Assembly: GCA_007644065.1 (NCBI GenBank)
Contig: VJWN01000012.1
Location: forward strand, 175,758 to 239,757
DNA from: Margaritispora aquatica
Taxonomy: Eukaryota > Ascomycota > Leotiomycetes > Helotiales > Discinellaceae
Length of the DNA stretch: 64,000 nucleotides
Direction: 5' to 3'
Shown: piece by piece, positions 23,818-36,248 of the stretch
How positions within the stretch are numbered: position 1 is the stretch's first letter
Layout: the number at the start of each line of letters is the position of its first letter
Translations under genes and position numbers: made by a program
The notes under the pieces: model-generated
Told to the model about the DNA's origin: nothing
Database searches by the model: none
Seen by the model: only the letters and a program-made list of their open reading frames with translations

Positions 23818-24979
23818 ATGTCAACATCAGTATACCCATACCTCGCGCCATCGATCCTCAAAGTGAGAGAAGATGAATCAACCGTGAGCCCACCTTCTCT
23901 TTGTCATGGTGTCCGATATCCAACCAGATATCTAATCCCTTCAAGCTACTATGCGATAATGTAAGCTAACCTTCTACCACTAGGCCCGCGAACTCGCCTG
24001 GCTCCTCGAATCCCTTCAAGAGGCCCTCGCAGCTTTGAAGTCAGGTCTCGAAGAATGCTATGCCCTCCTCGCACCCATAGAGCCAGGCAGTACACTTGTA
24101 CTCAGCAGTCCGCGGAGCGAGAGCGTCAAAGGCCATGTCACTAGAGTTGGGGATATGATTGTCAAGGGCGTGAGTAGCACTGAAAATGAACACATGAGAA
24201 CAACCACTAACATATATCCCAAATAGACACTCCGCCTCAACCTACGCACCCTCCCCACCTCACCCCTAACACTCGCCCTCTCGCCCCTCCACTCCCTCGC
24301 CCTCCCACCCCTCAGCTCTCTCCGAACTCTCCTCAACCAATCTCTAGACTGCGTCGACATAACGCGGTGGACCGGTGACCGGCACTCTGCATCCTTCATA
24401 TCATCCCAATTCCGACTCCTACACTCTCTTCTCCTCGAGGCACTAGTGCTGCTCAAAGGTCCCACAAGCCCAACGACCAGCATGGGCTTCGTGGAGATGG
24501 AGCACGGCAAAGGCCATGGTCGAGACGTCCACTCGCGTCCTGGATCTGGGACGACGACGCCCACGCCTGAGCTCAAGAAGGTGAAGGATAACACATGGCA
24601 CCTATCCCCTCCCTCACCAACAACATTTACGCCTCCGCTCCCCTCCACGCTCAGTCTCTCGCTGCTACCTACGCCACAAAGTACACTCCTACTCACATTG
24701 CGCGTGCTCGAGCCGACGTCTATTCAACCAAACCTAGGATCTCGCTTTGCATTGGCAATTGGTGCGCAAAGACGTCTAGAGCATGACGAGATGGATGACG
24801 TTTTTATGTATAAAGGCGAGGAGGTCAGGGTTAGGGAGAAAGTGGAGTGTGAGAGTGCGGCGGATCCGGTGCTATTGGTGCTGTGTGCGAAGTTGGGGGC
24901 GTTGGAGAGGGGTGTTGCGGAACGGAGGCGGGGATTGGGCGTTATTCTTGGGGAGGCGGAGGATGGCGATGAGTTATAA
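23818..24979 (+). CDS. Rogdi/Rav2-type RAVE complex subunit
   Basis: Three exons: 23818-23883, 23984-24169, 24227-24979; in phase, 334 aa. The N-terminal block ELAWLLESLQEALAALKSGL, ALLAPIEPGSTLVLSSPRSE and VKGHVTRVGDMIVKGTLRL is the typical opening of the Rogdi leucine-zipper family. C-terminal landmarks are TWHLSPPSPTTFTPPLPSTL and SRFALAIGAQRRLEHDEMDD. Rav2 works with Rav1 and Skp1 in the RAVE complex that reassembles the vacuolar V-ATPase; metazoan Rogdi is the orthologue. The start MSTSVYPYLAPSIL precedes the conserved block by one exon and is the only in-frame ATG. Length fits the family. Cytosolic, no membrane segment seen. Confidence 0.85.
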
Positions 24980-25689
24980 TCTAGGAGATATGGAGAAACG
25001 AGCCGGACTGGGCGAGCGAGCGAGTGATCAAGAAGAGGACTGGCAGGGCAACGTGAAGCGAGATCTGGAATATCAAGACTAGCTTGAGCATGAGGGTGGG
25101 TTGTAATTTCCATGAGAGGACTTTTCGAACCATCTATGCCATTCGACCGCACCAACGACTCCCACCAGTACGGAGAGAACAGCAGGCACACATATAAAGA
25201 CACCAATCATTCTCTCGGATCAAGCAAGGATCTTGCGACCACAAGGAGAAACCCAGATCGAGACTACCGATGCACCAGAAACCACAGCCGAAGTGAAAAG
25301 TCGATGAGTATGACCAAATAGCGGGGTTGATCCTGCGGGTGATCGCTTCAAAAGACGGAGATTCTGTGATGTTGTGATCAGATAGACACTAGGCACTGTA
25401 CGAGAAACGATAGCGTACTTGAGATACATGAATAGATAGGTAGATAGAAAGATACCCAAATTGAAATCAGAATTGAGATTGTAATCGAAATCGAAATTGA
25501 AATTGAAATTCAAACAAGATACACGCAAGGAGACAAAAACAAACAAACAAGTAATAAAAACGCCTACATCGTCATTTCAAACTTACGAATTAACCACTAC
25601 CCGCAACACCCTATCTTTTTTCTCCGATCTTCTATCTTCCATCTACCCACCCACAATCACGGCCATATCTCAGAGTAGAGTTGACCTTA

Positions 25690-25722
25690 CAGTACAGTAC
25701 AGTACAGTACAATACAGTACCT
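25690..25722 (+). repeat. Pentanucleotide microsatellite (CAGTA)n
   Basis: Six tandem units of CAGTA, with one unit altered (CAATA), in an intergenic region. Confidence 0.8.
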
Positions 25723-25806
25723 TCGCTTTGATATTAGCCTCAATCGTAGCCTTGAATTTGAATTCTTGTGTTTGAGTTTATTTTACATCTCACTCATCCG
25801 GATATC

Positions 25807-25830
25807 ACAACACAACACAACACAACACAA
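25807..25830 (+). repeat. Microsatellite (CACAA)n
   Basis: Tandem CACAA units in the same intergenic region. Confidence 0.7.
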
Positions 25831-26382
25831 TCACCCAGAGAACGCCGTTTGTCCCGGTTCAATTCCAATCAATGTTCACGTGAGAGACGATGAAATTCCA
25901 AATCCTGTTCTGCTTGATATAAGAAGAAGATGGAGGAGGAGAAGTCCTTTTCAACGCCGGGTGGTGAGCTCAAGTAAGGTAGCTTCGGTACTAAGCGTAC
26001 CTACCTCAGCTAGCAGGTTGATCACGATTCGCTTAATGTAATTCATTACTCAAATAGGCAGCTTGTCATCAATTCGACACCCATACATAAGACAAGTGCG
26101 AAACAAAGAGTGCATTGTGCAAGTGATTCATTGCTGATGCTAGATATTGCCCATTCCCTCGATCATACGCCAGGCCGAGCAACATGCCATATTCCTAATA
26201 ACAACCATAACCTTGTGACGAAACAAAAAAAAACCTCGGGCGTCAAGCCTATGTGACATGCAAATCGCTCTCTGCATCGTGTCCCATGTCGCAACATTTC
26301 GCTCAATCGCTCCACTCAAAACGTACAACAATCGGTATCATATCGTACCCCAACCGCAACTCAATACCCCTGCCCCACTCGT

Positions 26383-27533
26383 CTAAGCGACTGGACTCCA
26401 TGGCATAGGAATCAACACCCTCGACTTCATCGTCTGAATCAGCGGAACTGTCTTGTGAACAGTATCTCCCCATCCTTCAACCATCCAACTCGTCTCACGT
26501 CTAGTCTTCCGTTCCTCCAGATTTGCAAACTGCCACAGGAAGTGCACAGTATTCAAATCTCCAATCTGTACGAACCAAGCTCCCACACCTTCCATAACAA
26601 CCCTACGTGCCTTCAGTCCACGACGCCAATGTGTCTCCCATTCTGCCAGACGGCCTGGATGGAGGGTATATGATCTGAGCTCGAAGACACCACCGAGTTG
26701 ACGAGGTGGTGTGGTGGGCCAGAACGAGAATTCTTGCATGAGAGAAGTTCGCTTGGAGGTGATGAGGGTTTTCAGCTTCTTGTCGAAAGCGGCGAAGTCT
26801 GGATGGCTGGCAATGGAGTGCAACGAGTCGTGATAACCGTTGTAGCGTTGGTATTCCCAGATGTGAACTACAGAATTTAGCCAAAAAAAAGTCCATGTCA
26901 ACCAAGGAAGGTCATACCAAAAGTATCACAATCGCCCACTTCGGTCTTCCAACTTCCGACTAAGTGGACCTTATTCTCCTCCATGGCAGCCATCTTAGGG
27001 TACCATTCGCCTACTAACTCAACGTATTCATCCACCTTGTCCGGCTTGACTTCGTGAAACACAATGGAGTGCACATACTTTCCTCTAGCCAGCAATTGAC
27101 TGAAGGAATGCTCAATCTCCTTGTCCATCATCCTGCCCTCTTTGGTGCCATAAATCAATGTGCTCAGCTTGCCCTTCTTTTCAGTCTCTGGCTCTTCGAT
27201 GATTTCTGCAGACGAGGTTAATGAGCTTTTGCCTTCCGAATATTTGTTTGCAGATAAGTCAATGGGGTCAGAAGGGAATGGATAAGGCACTGAAGTAGAA
27301 TGGATGGGGGAAGCTTCTTTCAACTGACTTGACTCCTTCTTCCTCTGTGCTTCCTCTGCCAATCTCTGTCGAAACTCCTTCTGCTTTGTATCGAACGATT
27401 CCACTCCTTCGTGTGTAATGTCGGCCAGGGAGGGGATTCGGCATAATGAACTGGAGGTTGTAAACGACCGAGCTAGCAGTGAGCTGGAAGCTGCAGCTCT
27501 CGTAGAGCTCTGGAGAACTCTTTGGGTGAGCAT
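26383..27533 (-). CDS. NIPSNAP-family mitochondrial protein
   Basis: Two exons on the minus strand: 27533-26918 and 26867-26383, in phase, 366 aa. The N-terminus (MLTQRVLQSSTRAAASSSLL, followed by ARSF) is basic and Ser-rich without acids, a good mitochondrial presequence. Two NIPSNAP-type ferredoxin-like domains follow: KGKLSTLIYGTKEGRMMDKE with YVHSIVFHEVKPDKVDEYVE, then GGVFELRSYTLHPGRLAEWE with the NTVHFLWQFANLEERKTRRE block, and HIWEYQRYNGYHDS in between. The family is associated with the mitochondrial matrix and, in animals, mitophagy signalling; the molecular activity is unsettled. It is divergent from the Atp18 gene (880 bp between starts), so two mitochondrial genes share an upstream region. 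The reading frame is intact. Confidence 0.88.
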
Positions 27534-28413
27534 AGTGGCAATGATGGGTTTAATTCTTGATTTCTGTATTCTAAACGTTGGTTTGAGATGAGGAATCTGG
27601 GGAATCTGGGGTTGCGAACTGCGGAGTACAAAGGTGACTCTGGGTGTTTCTCGTTTGGAGCTGTACTAGGTAGGTAGCTTGACGCCTATCGTATCACAAG
27701 GTATCGGTATCGGTGTCGGTTAGAATTTCCTTGCTTTTTGCGGGCGCAACTTAAGCCGATGATGATGCACACCCCAAAGCTGAAGGTCCTGCTGCACTCG
27801 AGGATGGATTGATCTATTTCGCCGTAAGAAAGGAGTGGAAGTGTTGTTTTTTTTTGGGTAGAAAGCAGAAGCAGAAGCAGATGCAGACGGAGTTGAAGCT
27901 GGTGAGAGTTGGCACAAAGAAGCAGCAAGGGACAAAGGATGACAAGGTCGATTGATTGGGTAAATAGAAGCTAGAATGGATCTTCCCCCGCACTTTTTGA
28001 ACGGATAAAGAACCAAGGTTGGTGGTGGGTGTGGGAGCGACGGGAGGGATGGGTGGGTATTTGAAGGGGCAGGGGAAGCTATCCGGTCAGGTGATGTCTC
28101 GGTGATGGTTGATTTATACCACTTGAGATTTGACATATCTCGATGACCAGACGGATTTTTAGATGTATGATACATTCATATAAGTTTAATTATTGCTTGA
28201 ATATCCAAAGTAATTTCGAGGCTTTCTGTGTCACGTTTTGTTACCAAATCCAACGCCTCCCTTACCTAAGCAACACCCCAATTCAGCTTAGCACCAGCTT
28301 GCGGCTCTGCGAAAGAGCTCATTCCGAACCTCATCAACAATCGCAACAGCCACCATCAAATCCACCCTCAACCCATCTCACGATCCAACACTGCCCTACA
28401 CAAACACCTCAAG
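27534..28413. other. Upstream region between NIPSNAP and Atp18 genes
   Basis: 880 bp between divergent starts. An inverted-type GTATCGGTATCGGTGTCGG run lies at about 27700-27720. The long minus-strand frame 27720-28175 has low-complexity content and no family signature, so it is taken as non-coding. Confidence 0.45.
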
Positions 28414-28793
28414 ATGACTTGGTTACCAAAGAAGTTCCCAGCACCAGTTGGTATGTCAATTGGCCCCAGGCGACGCCTTGCCTGTGCGAGAGAGTGTGCT
28501 AATGAAGATTTCTACAGCTAAGCCAATGACCCCATTCTACATTGCTGGTACGTTGGATTGATGGCAGATGGCATACTGGAGGAGATGCGAAGATTGCGAG
28601 AGGGATTGGAGGTGCTGATTGTTCTGCAGGTCTCGTTGTCTTGTACGGTGTCAATGCCGCTCAAACCGCAATGATGGGCAGTGAGTAACCCTTACGACAT
28701 AATCGAGAGCAGCGTATGCTAATGTTATCTTCAGGCGACGAGTTCAAGAATGACCCAAGAAACCCAAACTCCAAGGCTGCTCCTAAACACTAG
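28414..28793 (+). CDS. ATP18: ATP synthase subunit i/j (Atp18)
   Basis: Four tiny exons, 28414-28450, 28518-28547, 28630-28680 and 28735-28793, splice in phase to a 58-residue protein. It reads MTWLPKKFPAPVAKPMTPFY, then IAGLVVLYGVNAAQTAMMG and a polar tail ending PKH. The length, single membrane span after a KPxxPF-type motif and YGVN segment match subunit i/j of the mitochondrial F1Fo ATP synthase. It sits in the inner membrane as part of the peripheral stalk/dimer interface region. Every splice junction is GT-AG. It is too short and too split to appear as a long reading frame. Confidence 0.87.
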
Positions 28794-31289
28794 ATGGAGA
28801 ATGATGCTCGGGGGAATTCGGAGGAAGATGGAAGGAGGCAGAGGATGACTTGGGCTGGGTGAAGGCATGGAATTGTATCATACGAAGAAGGAATGCGACT
28901 ACGTTCGATGATTTGAGTCCTTCTGTGTTTGACGACTGCCCAAGCGCGATTCTGGTTCTTGTGCTGTGTTGGGAAATTTTATGGTGCCAAGTGGCAGAAT
29001 CAATCTTCCAGGATCTCCTTCACAGCGGAAGCAATTTTTGCCTCACAATTTATACCACCATCTCGAGTTCGCCATTCATATTTGCACATGCATCATTTGC
29101 AGCACGCCACCCTGACCAAACCCGGAGTCGTTACAAAGTTTTTCTTATGCAGTAGCCTCTACAACCGGTGCATTTAAAGACAAGTTTAGAGAAACCTTTC
29201 AAGAGATTGATTTGTTATTAAACTACAATGATCCATCTAATGAGATCGATCCATAGCTTGACCAATTGAAGGACCACACTCTCATACTAGTGTTCAGTTT
29301 TTCTTGTCCATGAAGATTAATATAATCGAATCTACATATAGAATTTACTTATGCTTGTGAGAACTTGTGGCTTTTCGAGTTATTGGAAATGTTTCTTTTT
29401 ATTTTCTTCTAGATATGGAAGGGTACTGTAGTTGACAGCAGCGTCCGTTCTACAAAGCTTGACACCAAAAGCCCACCATAAGCTTAATAATAAGCAGGGC
29501 AATGTCCGAGTCCAATCACTCCTACCGGTATTTCCAAGCTGACTTCCTTTCTTTCGAACACCTCAAAATCTCGATTCAATTCCAAATGAACAAAGGGTTT
29601 TCAAGAAATGAAGCTGAACTCTAATGGTCACAAAAGAGGGGTATAAAGCAACGCTAGCCCTTTCATATATTTCATTCACCATCAGCAAAACCCTACATAT
29701 ATCATCACAGTATATGCGTAGACAACTGAGGCGATGGGGGGAAATGGAGTAAAGCAGTTTTGAACTCTTCGCAGGAGGGGAGGAAAAGGGCTGTAGAATA
29801 TGAAAGTAGTTCTAGAAATTTTCTTCGAGTACACGCTAGTTTGCCCTAAGCTTGTGCGTGATTTTAGGAAGGTGATAGTGGGGGATGATATGTCCCAATG
29901 ACAGCAGTTGCTTTCCAGATATCTGAACCTCTATATTGATCTCTCCGTAGTGGAAAAGAGATCTCAATCTTCTACAAACTCGAAAGCCAACCATAAGAAC
30001 AGCCAATCCCCAACCTGTACGTGTTTCTCTCGTTGTACAAATATTTGCAGGCCGAAAGAGCCGCTAGGAAAGATTTGTCCTGCGAGATTTAGGTTGATCT
30101 GGAGGAACAGTACTTCATTGGTGATTTATACCTTTACTTTAACTACCCACTGACTAATACTATTCATGACTTCACTGCTGGCGTATGCCAGAGCAAGAGA
30201 ACCCTACTCATTTGCCACGAGACTTGACGGCTTGGAAATGAATCAACTTGCGAGGTAGGTGATGGGTGGTGTATAAAAAGACTGTTTTTAGTGTGAGGTG
30301 AGACGTTGTGAAAAGCGACATGATCGGTTTGGAGCCTTGGTTTCTTGGTGTTCTGAAGAGATTCTCCATATCACTTTTGTTCTAGCAAGACTTTAGTATG
30401 TCTAGGAACTATCCAGTGTTCTAGTTTTTAGTACTACCTATAGTTTTCCTCTACTCATGCATGTGTTGCTGCTTTGAGATCAATGGACACTTGACAGCAG
30501 TTTCAACTTATTGACAGCAATAGAAACAAACACCATAGATTGCCCAAATCAGCAAATAGACTTGCTTCCTACTTGTGCATATCTACTCTGAACGATATCC
30601 AGTGAGTGCCTTCCACCCGAGATCCACCCTCTGTGCTGCTGCAAGGTAAGATCACACCCCCAAACAACCCACCAACCAAGCAGCCATGTAAAAGGTTGAC
30701 CCTCAGTTGTCTAGTTGAGGAGCTCCCAGGAAGGAGACAGTGTATTTATACTTGCAATCTCAAACATAGCGAGAGGCTGAGTGCACACTCACCTTCTATG
30801 TCCAATCTCTTCTTAGAAATCAAGAACCTTCAATTAAGAAATCGCATATATAAAAGAAGCACTCACGTTTAAGCAAAGATGCAAATCAATCGCAAAGTAC
30901 TCGAAGCTGACTATGATGCTGAGTAAGTAGTGTGAGGTTCTTAGAATTATCTCGAGGTCTAAAGTGTTCATATAAGTATTTCATTTCATTGCTGAGAATA
31001 GTTGGCGCTGTTTTCATATACATCCCAAGACTATCGAGTTGAGAGAATGCTATCTCCAGTTTCATTGGCAGTGGTTTTCACTTGACACTTGCTACTTGAC
31101 AGCGACTTCACTTTTCTCAATTCCAAACATCATCCCACAATCTATTGAATCTTCGACGAAATCGAAAATCTACACCATTTCCAATCATCTTCCACAAGCA
31201 CCTAGGCATACGGAATTCTCTTGAGTTGGGAGTAAGTCAAATGATTAGAAGCAACAAAGCCTTATTGCGCGATTCCCGGCTATACCTTT
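28794..31289. other. Intergenic region, no convincing gene
   Basis: 2.5 kb without a supported gene. TTGACAGC occurs at about 29432, 30491, 30513 and 31096. A short frame starts with ATG at 30878 (MQINRKVLEADYDAE) and meets a GTAAGT-like site, but no second exon was found. Confidence 0.4.
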
Positions 31290-32204
31290 CATTTACTGAC
31301 TGTACGGATACACTCCGTTCTGATTTCTCTTCTCATCACCCCGCACTGCAGAGCCAAAATCACTCAGGACTGAGTCACCAAAGATTTTTGGAACGTCGAA
31401 CTGCCGTGAAGCGTAAACTGTGATGCCATCGACTGTTTTACGAGGCGAGGGATGCTCCAGCTCATCTTTGGTGAACGCGTCCAGGATGGACTCGTCTTCT
31501 ATTGGTGAGAGAATGTTGTCTGCTTTAATGTCTGTACAAAATACTCAGCACGGTCTGAGATGGGTGAAAAATGGATGACTGACCTGTGTGGACAAGTTTA
31601 CACTCCGTATGTAAGCAACCCAACGCCATGAACAACTGTTTAAGAGAGCCTTTCAATAATTCTTCTGTGAACAATCCATTCAGCAAGCGATGTCTAAGGT
31701 CTCGGAAACTCTCCCACATTGGCTTTTGGACAAGGCAATTATGGCCACCACCTGGGCGGGGGATCGTGAATGTTTCCAAAGTAGTTCTGATGTGAGTGTA
31801 GCCAGGATGTGATTTATTGCCTTGACTTAACCGCTGGTACGTGCGAAACTCGTCTTAATTATCACCATCTCTAGTATATATCTTGAGACTGACGTGTTTA
31901 TGTCCTCTGGGCTTCTCAGTCTTTGTTCCCTACAAGGTCCCCGCTAGCTTACTTACTGAAGGTCACGAGCTAGCCAAACAGTCGAGGTAACTCCATATCC
32001 AAGCTTTCCAACGACTTGATATTTTGATTCAAAAACTTCCCCAATGTTCACGGGATAATAACTTCCAGACTTTAAACCAGCAAATTGTTCTTCCTCAAGC
32101 TGCTGATGATCGCTGACTGTCTCGAAGCCAGTTGTGCGGAATCGCAAAGGAGACAAGGGTGCTCTCCTAGAAATGACTTTAGCCCATTTTGTTAAGAAAG
32201 ACAT
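31290..32204 (-). pseudogene. SRPK-type protein kinase, truncated and with an in-frame stop
   Basis: Minus strand. The exon 32204-31957 encodes YYPVNIGEVFESKYQVVGKL, then GYGVTSTVWLARD, the standard opening of fungal SRPK-like kinases including the Gly-rich loop. After an intron, HKHVSLKIYTRDGDN (VAIK-lysine region) meets TAA at 31857-31855, then the same frame continues with ETFTIPRPGGGHNCLVQKPM and LGCLHTECKLVHT. A second intron (about 31583-31530) leads to DIKADNILSPIED (catalytic loop HTDIKADN) and LSDFGSAVRG (DFG). The frame ends a few residues later at a stop near 31290, with no activation segment, APE motif or C-lobe. Loss of the C-lobe plus the internal stop mark it as a pseudogene. 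SRPKs phosphorylate SR-type splicing factors; fungi carry many decayed copies. Confidence 0.82.
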
Positions 32205-32459
32205 GGAAATCCTTGAGAATGGTACTGAGCGTCAACATAACAGATTAATATGATGTTGGAATATGCAAATGTTGAAACAGAAATCGAAGTCCAAGTCGAG
32301 GTGGATATTGTGATTAGGAAAGCCCAGGTATATCCCTTGGCACAGTCCTTGCGTGGTTAAAAACATATGCAAACTAGAGAATTCAAATTGGGAGTTTCGT
32401 TTCTGATCTTTCGACTCAATGGATATCCAAGTAGTGCATGCCTACTCCATGGTAGTAGC

Positions 32460-33714
32460 TTATGTACCTACAGCCACCGCTCCATCCACTTCTCCTTGTA
32501 ACCAACCATATCCACCACCATAAAAGTACAAATAACCAGACACCGCACAAACAACCAAAAAGCCACCCATCACATAAACTGCCAATAAGGCACCAGTCGG
32601 TCTACCTGCCTCAGCAGCATTCCCCTCACCATCGCTCTCACCACCCAGCGTCCGTCCCGGGCCAAACCTCTTCTTCCAACCCAAATCAAGTCCGAACCCC
32701 CATTTAGCCTCCCTCCCCGCAGCACCACTACCACCAGCAGCAGGCATCGTAACCGTCCCATACGGTCTCTCCACCGTCGACTGGGTGCCCACTAATTTCC
32801 TCATCCACTCCGGCGTGTGGATCAAGCTCTCCTTGATACCCGAGTTCGGGTACAAGCCCGTGAAGAGGTCGTAGAGATGGGAGGCTACGAGGCCAGTGGC
32901 TTGGGTGAACATCGCTTGTGGGGAAGCGACGATGAGGGTGAGGAGAAGGAGGGCGTAGGGCAGGTATTGTGAGGGGAAGGTGAGGACGAAGAAGGTGATG
33001 GGTTGGTCCCAGGTGTCGCGGGTGGTGGTTGTGATGAAAGCGAGGGCGAGGGGTGAGGCGAGTGCAGAGCCGGAGGTGATGAGGAGGTTAAAGATCTGGG
33101 TGGGTTGGTGTTAGATATGTGCTTTGTATTGTTTGGCTGTCTTTCGGATGGGAAAAGGGAGGAAAGGGTACGACATTTGGGATTATGATTAGACACGCGA
33201 ATTGCTTAAAGAAAGTGACTTACTAGAATAGGACCACAAATAAAGCAGATATAAGTCACGAAATCCGCTCTTTGGGAGAATCGAGGCGAAGCAATCTCCA
33301 ACTTAGCACCATAAACATATACTGTGTCGCATTAGCCTGACTCGACTCGACTCGCTTTACCTCAGTACTCCCATCTCCCATTCAAAATCTCCTCAGACAG
33401 CAACAAATAGAAACTCACAGAAATACGTATCAAACAGAATCCCCAAATTCGGCCCCGTGATCACGAAACTGGTGAAGAGTCGCCATATCTCAGGCGGCAG
33501 CTTAATCAGGGCTTCGAGGGACAAGTGGAAGAGGTAGAACTTCAGGACATGAGAGTAGACGAGAAGTGAGAAGGTAAAGGCCGTTAGGGCTAAAGTTCTA
33601 TGTGAATTTGAGTTAGATAGGGTACAAAGAGTTGCGATGCTCGTAGCTAGGCAGGGCAGGTTTCACAAACCGGGAAATTGGTGGAGCGGAAAGGAAGATG
33701 CTAAGGGGCGACAT
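32460..33714 (-). CDS. Derlin (Der1-like) ER membrane protein
   Basis: Four exons on the minus strand: 33714-33671, 33597-33419, 33321-33224, 33095-32460; in phase, 318 aa. The sequence begins MSPLSIFLSAPPISRTLALT and has LEALIKLPPEIWRLFTSFVI then TGPNLGILFDTYFLYVYGAK, the GxxxG-containing and WR-type landmarks of the Derlin/rhomboid-pseudoprotease family. Several hydrophobic segments follow (IFNLLITSGSALASPLALAF, QYLPYALLLLTLIVASPQ), and HLYDLFTGLYPNSG precedes a polar linker. A last hydrophobic segment, ALLAVYVMGGFLVVCAVSGY, lies near the C-terminus. Derlins form part of the retrotranslocation channel for ER-associated degradation. It is longer than yeast Der1 because of the C-terminal extension. 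The reading frame is intact. Confidence 0.85.
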
Positions 33715-36248
33715 CTTTGGAAGTTGAGGTAGAAAACGCGCGCTGAAATCAAAGTTGCTAAAGAAGAGGTGAAGAGATATGTAGTTGCTTCACATTACTA
33801 TTGGGTGTATCCCTCAGAATGTCGTGAGATGGACGTGTCGTTACGAGGGTGAGATTGATGTCCCAGAATCGCATGGGTAACGAGAATCCATAACCACGTG
33901 ACTATTTTATATGTTTACCTCAATGTTTATGTCTGATACCAGTTACCTCAAATTCTCTTCCAAGAATTGAAGTCATCAAGTGGAGTTTTGTGCTTTCGTA
34001 GCATCTTTGGTCACCCATATTTATATTATGTGCTGTAATTCAAACCCAACATGGGACTTCGCAGACCAACTTAATGTCTACCTAGTGTTTTACCACCAGC
34101 ATGTTTTCGCATAGAGTATTTTTTCCAGCAATGCTTTCTCCGATCAGTTTGGAAATAGGATTCAGATTATCCTGGCTATAAGTAGATTGATTGGTGACTA
34201 CTGGGCTTTGAATTTTATCTACTATGTCTGCGTCCGTCCCTTCACATCGCTGCGCTGAGTGAAGTACGAGTTCAAACATGCGTCACATACTCAATTAGGG
34301 CGACATTGTGTATGTCAATTGGCACTCCACAAACGGGTGTATAAAAAGAAAGATCTGATACTTCAGAAGAAAAGTCGACGCTGCCAACCCGCCAGAAGTA
34401 AAGTACCAATCTCAAGTTGCGTACCGACTGCCATATCTGTGATGTCAACCACGTAGATGTATCATGAGAACTGGATCTCCAGGAGCTGGCTGTGATATGT
34501 CGAGTAGCCGCAGGAAATAAGTAGTGTAGCTCTTGTTGCAAGTTTGGTCTAACATCGAGACCTTATAAGATACAGGGACGAAATTCTTTTTGATGTTGCA
34601 TGTACTGTCGATTTTGAACTTCCATTGTCTTTAATTCCTGATTACGATATCATCTAGCGTTCCATATACACGTTTTGCAGTGCAAGTCCAAGGCGGAGCT
34701 CTCCCTGTGGACTACACATCGCAGAGCGTCTATTAAGACATATTTCTTCGTCTTGTCGTGTCTCTCATGATTTCATGCCAAGATATGGGGAATGTAGCAC
34801 CATTTCGCATTTGAATTGGCGTCCCAACCACATCATCACCACTTTTTTGCTGAATTATAGCATGATGCTTCGAGAAAAGCGCAGCTTCCATTGTTCAATC
34901 TGCCACGGTGTTTAGTGGACGGTTTCAAGGTGTTCGGGGCAGGTTGCTCAATGCCCTTCCCAAAGACAACTTAAGACATTTGATGAATCACCATCACATA
35001 TCGTCCGCCTTGATTGGGTTTCCTAAGACAGAATTGCATCAATTGCTGTGCGAATTCTAGATCAACGTTGTGCCAATAGGTATGGGCGTCCATCATGGTC
35101 GTTGTCAATGAGACCAGAAATCAAAACCGAGCATGCGACAATCAAGAAAGTATTTGACGAAAGCTATATTTCGAGCAGCAGCGCTTCGGCAGATGCCGAG
35201 ATGACCTGATGGAGTTGTGATGTCGCTGCATTTGTTGTCCTATTTTGAGGATATACTTCGCGAGTCCATATCCTCGGTGATTGCAAGGGCAGTAATTGCC
35301 ATTGAAGAAAGCTTTTCCGTGTGCTCAAGTATCCACAGGTGTGCGATGCTTCATTTCTGTTATCGCGAACTCTCTATCCTCGGTCTTGGCCCGGCGGGCA
35401 ACATGGGAGCTTGTCGAAAGCTTAAATGTTTCATGTCGTGGAGAGTTGAGTCAGTTTACAAATGAGCAAGATCATTGTTCCATACGATAGAAGAACAAGA
35501 GAGCTCTAGGTATTGTAAGTCGTCGAGGTTTTGTTAGTGTTTCCTTCTCATAATGCTTTATACTAAAGTATCTATCAAATATCAAGTATCAACTATCAAA
35601 GCATCAAGCATCAAGCATCAAGCATCAAGCTAGCTTCCTAAACAAGACATAGCTTCCTGCAAGTCTCCCCTCCTTCAAGCTTGTCTCGCCAACCGCAAGC
35701 CCAAGTATCGCTTTCATCCAGAGTCCAGCCAGCCCCGGATTCTTTCGCTGGAAACCACTTTCATATGGTCTCACAGTCACTTGTTGCTGTCCCAATAATA
35801 ATGGTGGGATGGGCCTTCACACATTCCCCTTAGTCACCTGTTTCTTACTCGCATCTCGTCATATCTTTCTTCTCACTGGTCGTCGTCCTATCACTATCAC
35901 CACCCCTGGCGCACATCAACGACCTCGGCCAGAACAATGTCTTGCAACAGCTTAGCGGCACACCTCTTATCGTCAATCTGCCGGGGGAAGAGCAAGCAAA
36001 GCAATCAGACTGTCCCAAGAAAGCCATTTCACCGACGAGACCACGACTCTTGATTACGGTGGTGGTGTCTGGCTGTCTGAGTGTTGGTCAGGGCATGCAT
36101 ACAACAATAAGTAGCTCGGCCTTGCCGTGTCTACTGACCATGGTCTACTGCTGTCGGTTCGCATTCGCTCAGGAGCTGTTTTCCTCTGCTATATATTCGC
36201 AGAGCTGCTAGAAAGTCACCAAGGTCAGCTAGAGCGACAGAAGTAAAT
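33715..36248. other. Intergenic region between Derlin and permease
   Basis: 2.5 kb, no convincing gene. A short tandem of GCATCAA units lies at about 35598-35630, and the stretch before the permease is pyrimidine-rich (about 35640-35900). Confidence 0.45.
35598..35630 (+). repeat. Tandem GCATCAA repeat
   Basis: Four to five copies of GCATCAA, preceded by imperfect TATCAA units from about 35570. Confidence 0.75.

Larger units (their letters stand above)
24980..26382. other. Intergenic region rich in simple repeats
   Basis: No gene seen. Simple repeats: (ATCGAAATTGAA)-like at about 25463-25515, AGTAC tandem at about 25690-25722, and ACACA/CAACA tandem at about 25808-25830. The minus-strand frame 25220-25546 is built from the first repeat and is not a gene. 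Confidence 0.55.

Noticed and set aside
24058..24696. 212-codon minus-strand frame
   Set aside because: It is antisense to the last two exons of the Rogdi gene.
27720..28175. Minus-strand frame of 151 codons
   Set aside because: Pro/Ser low-complexity content in the shared upstream region of two genes; no coding signature.
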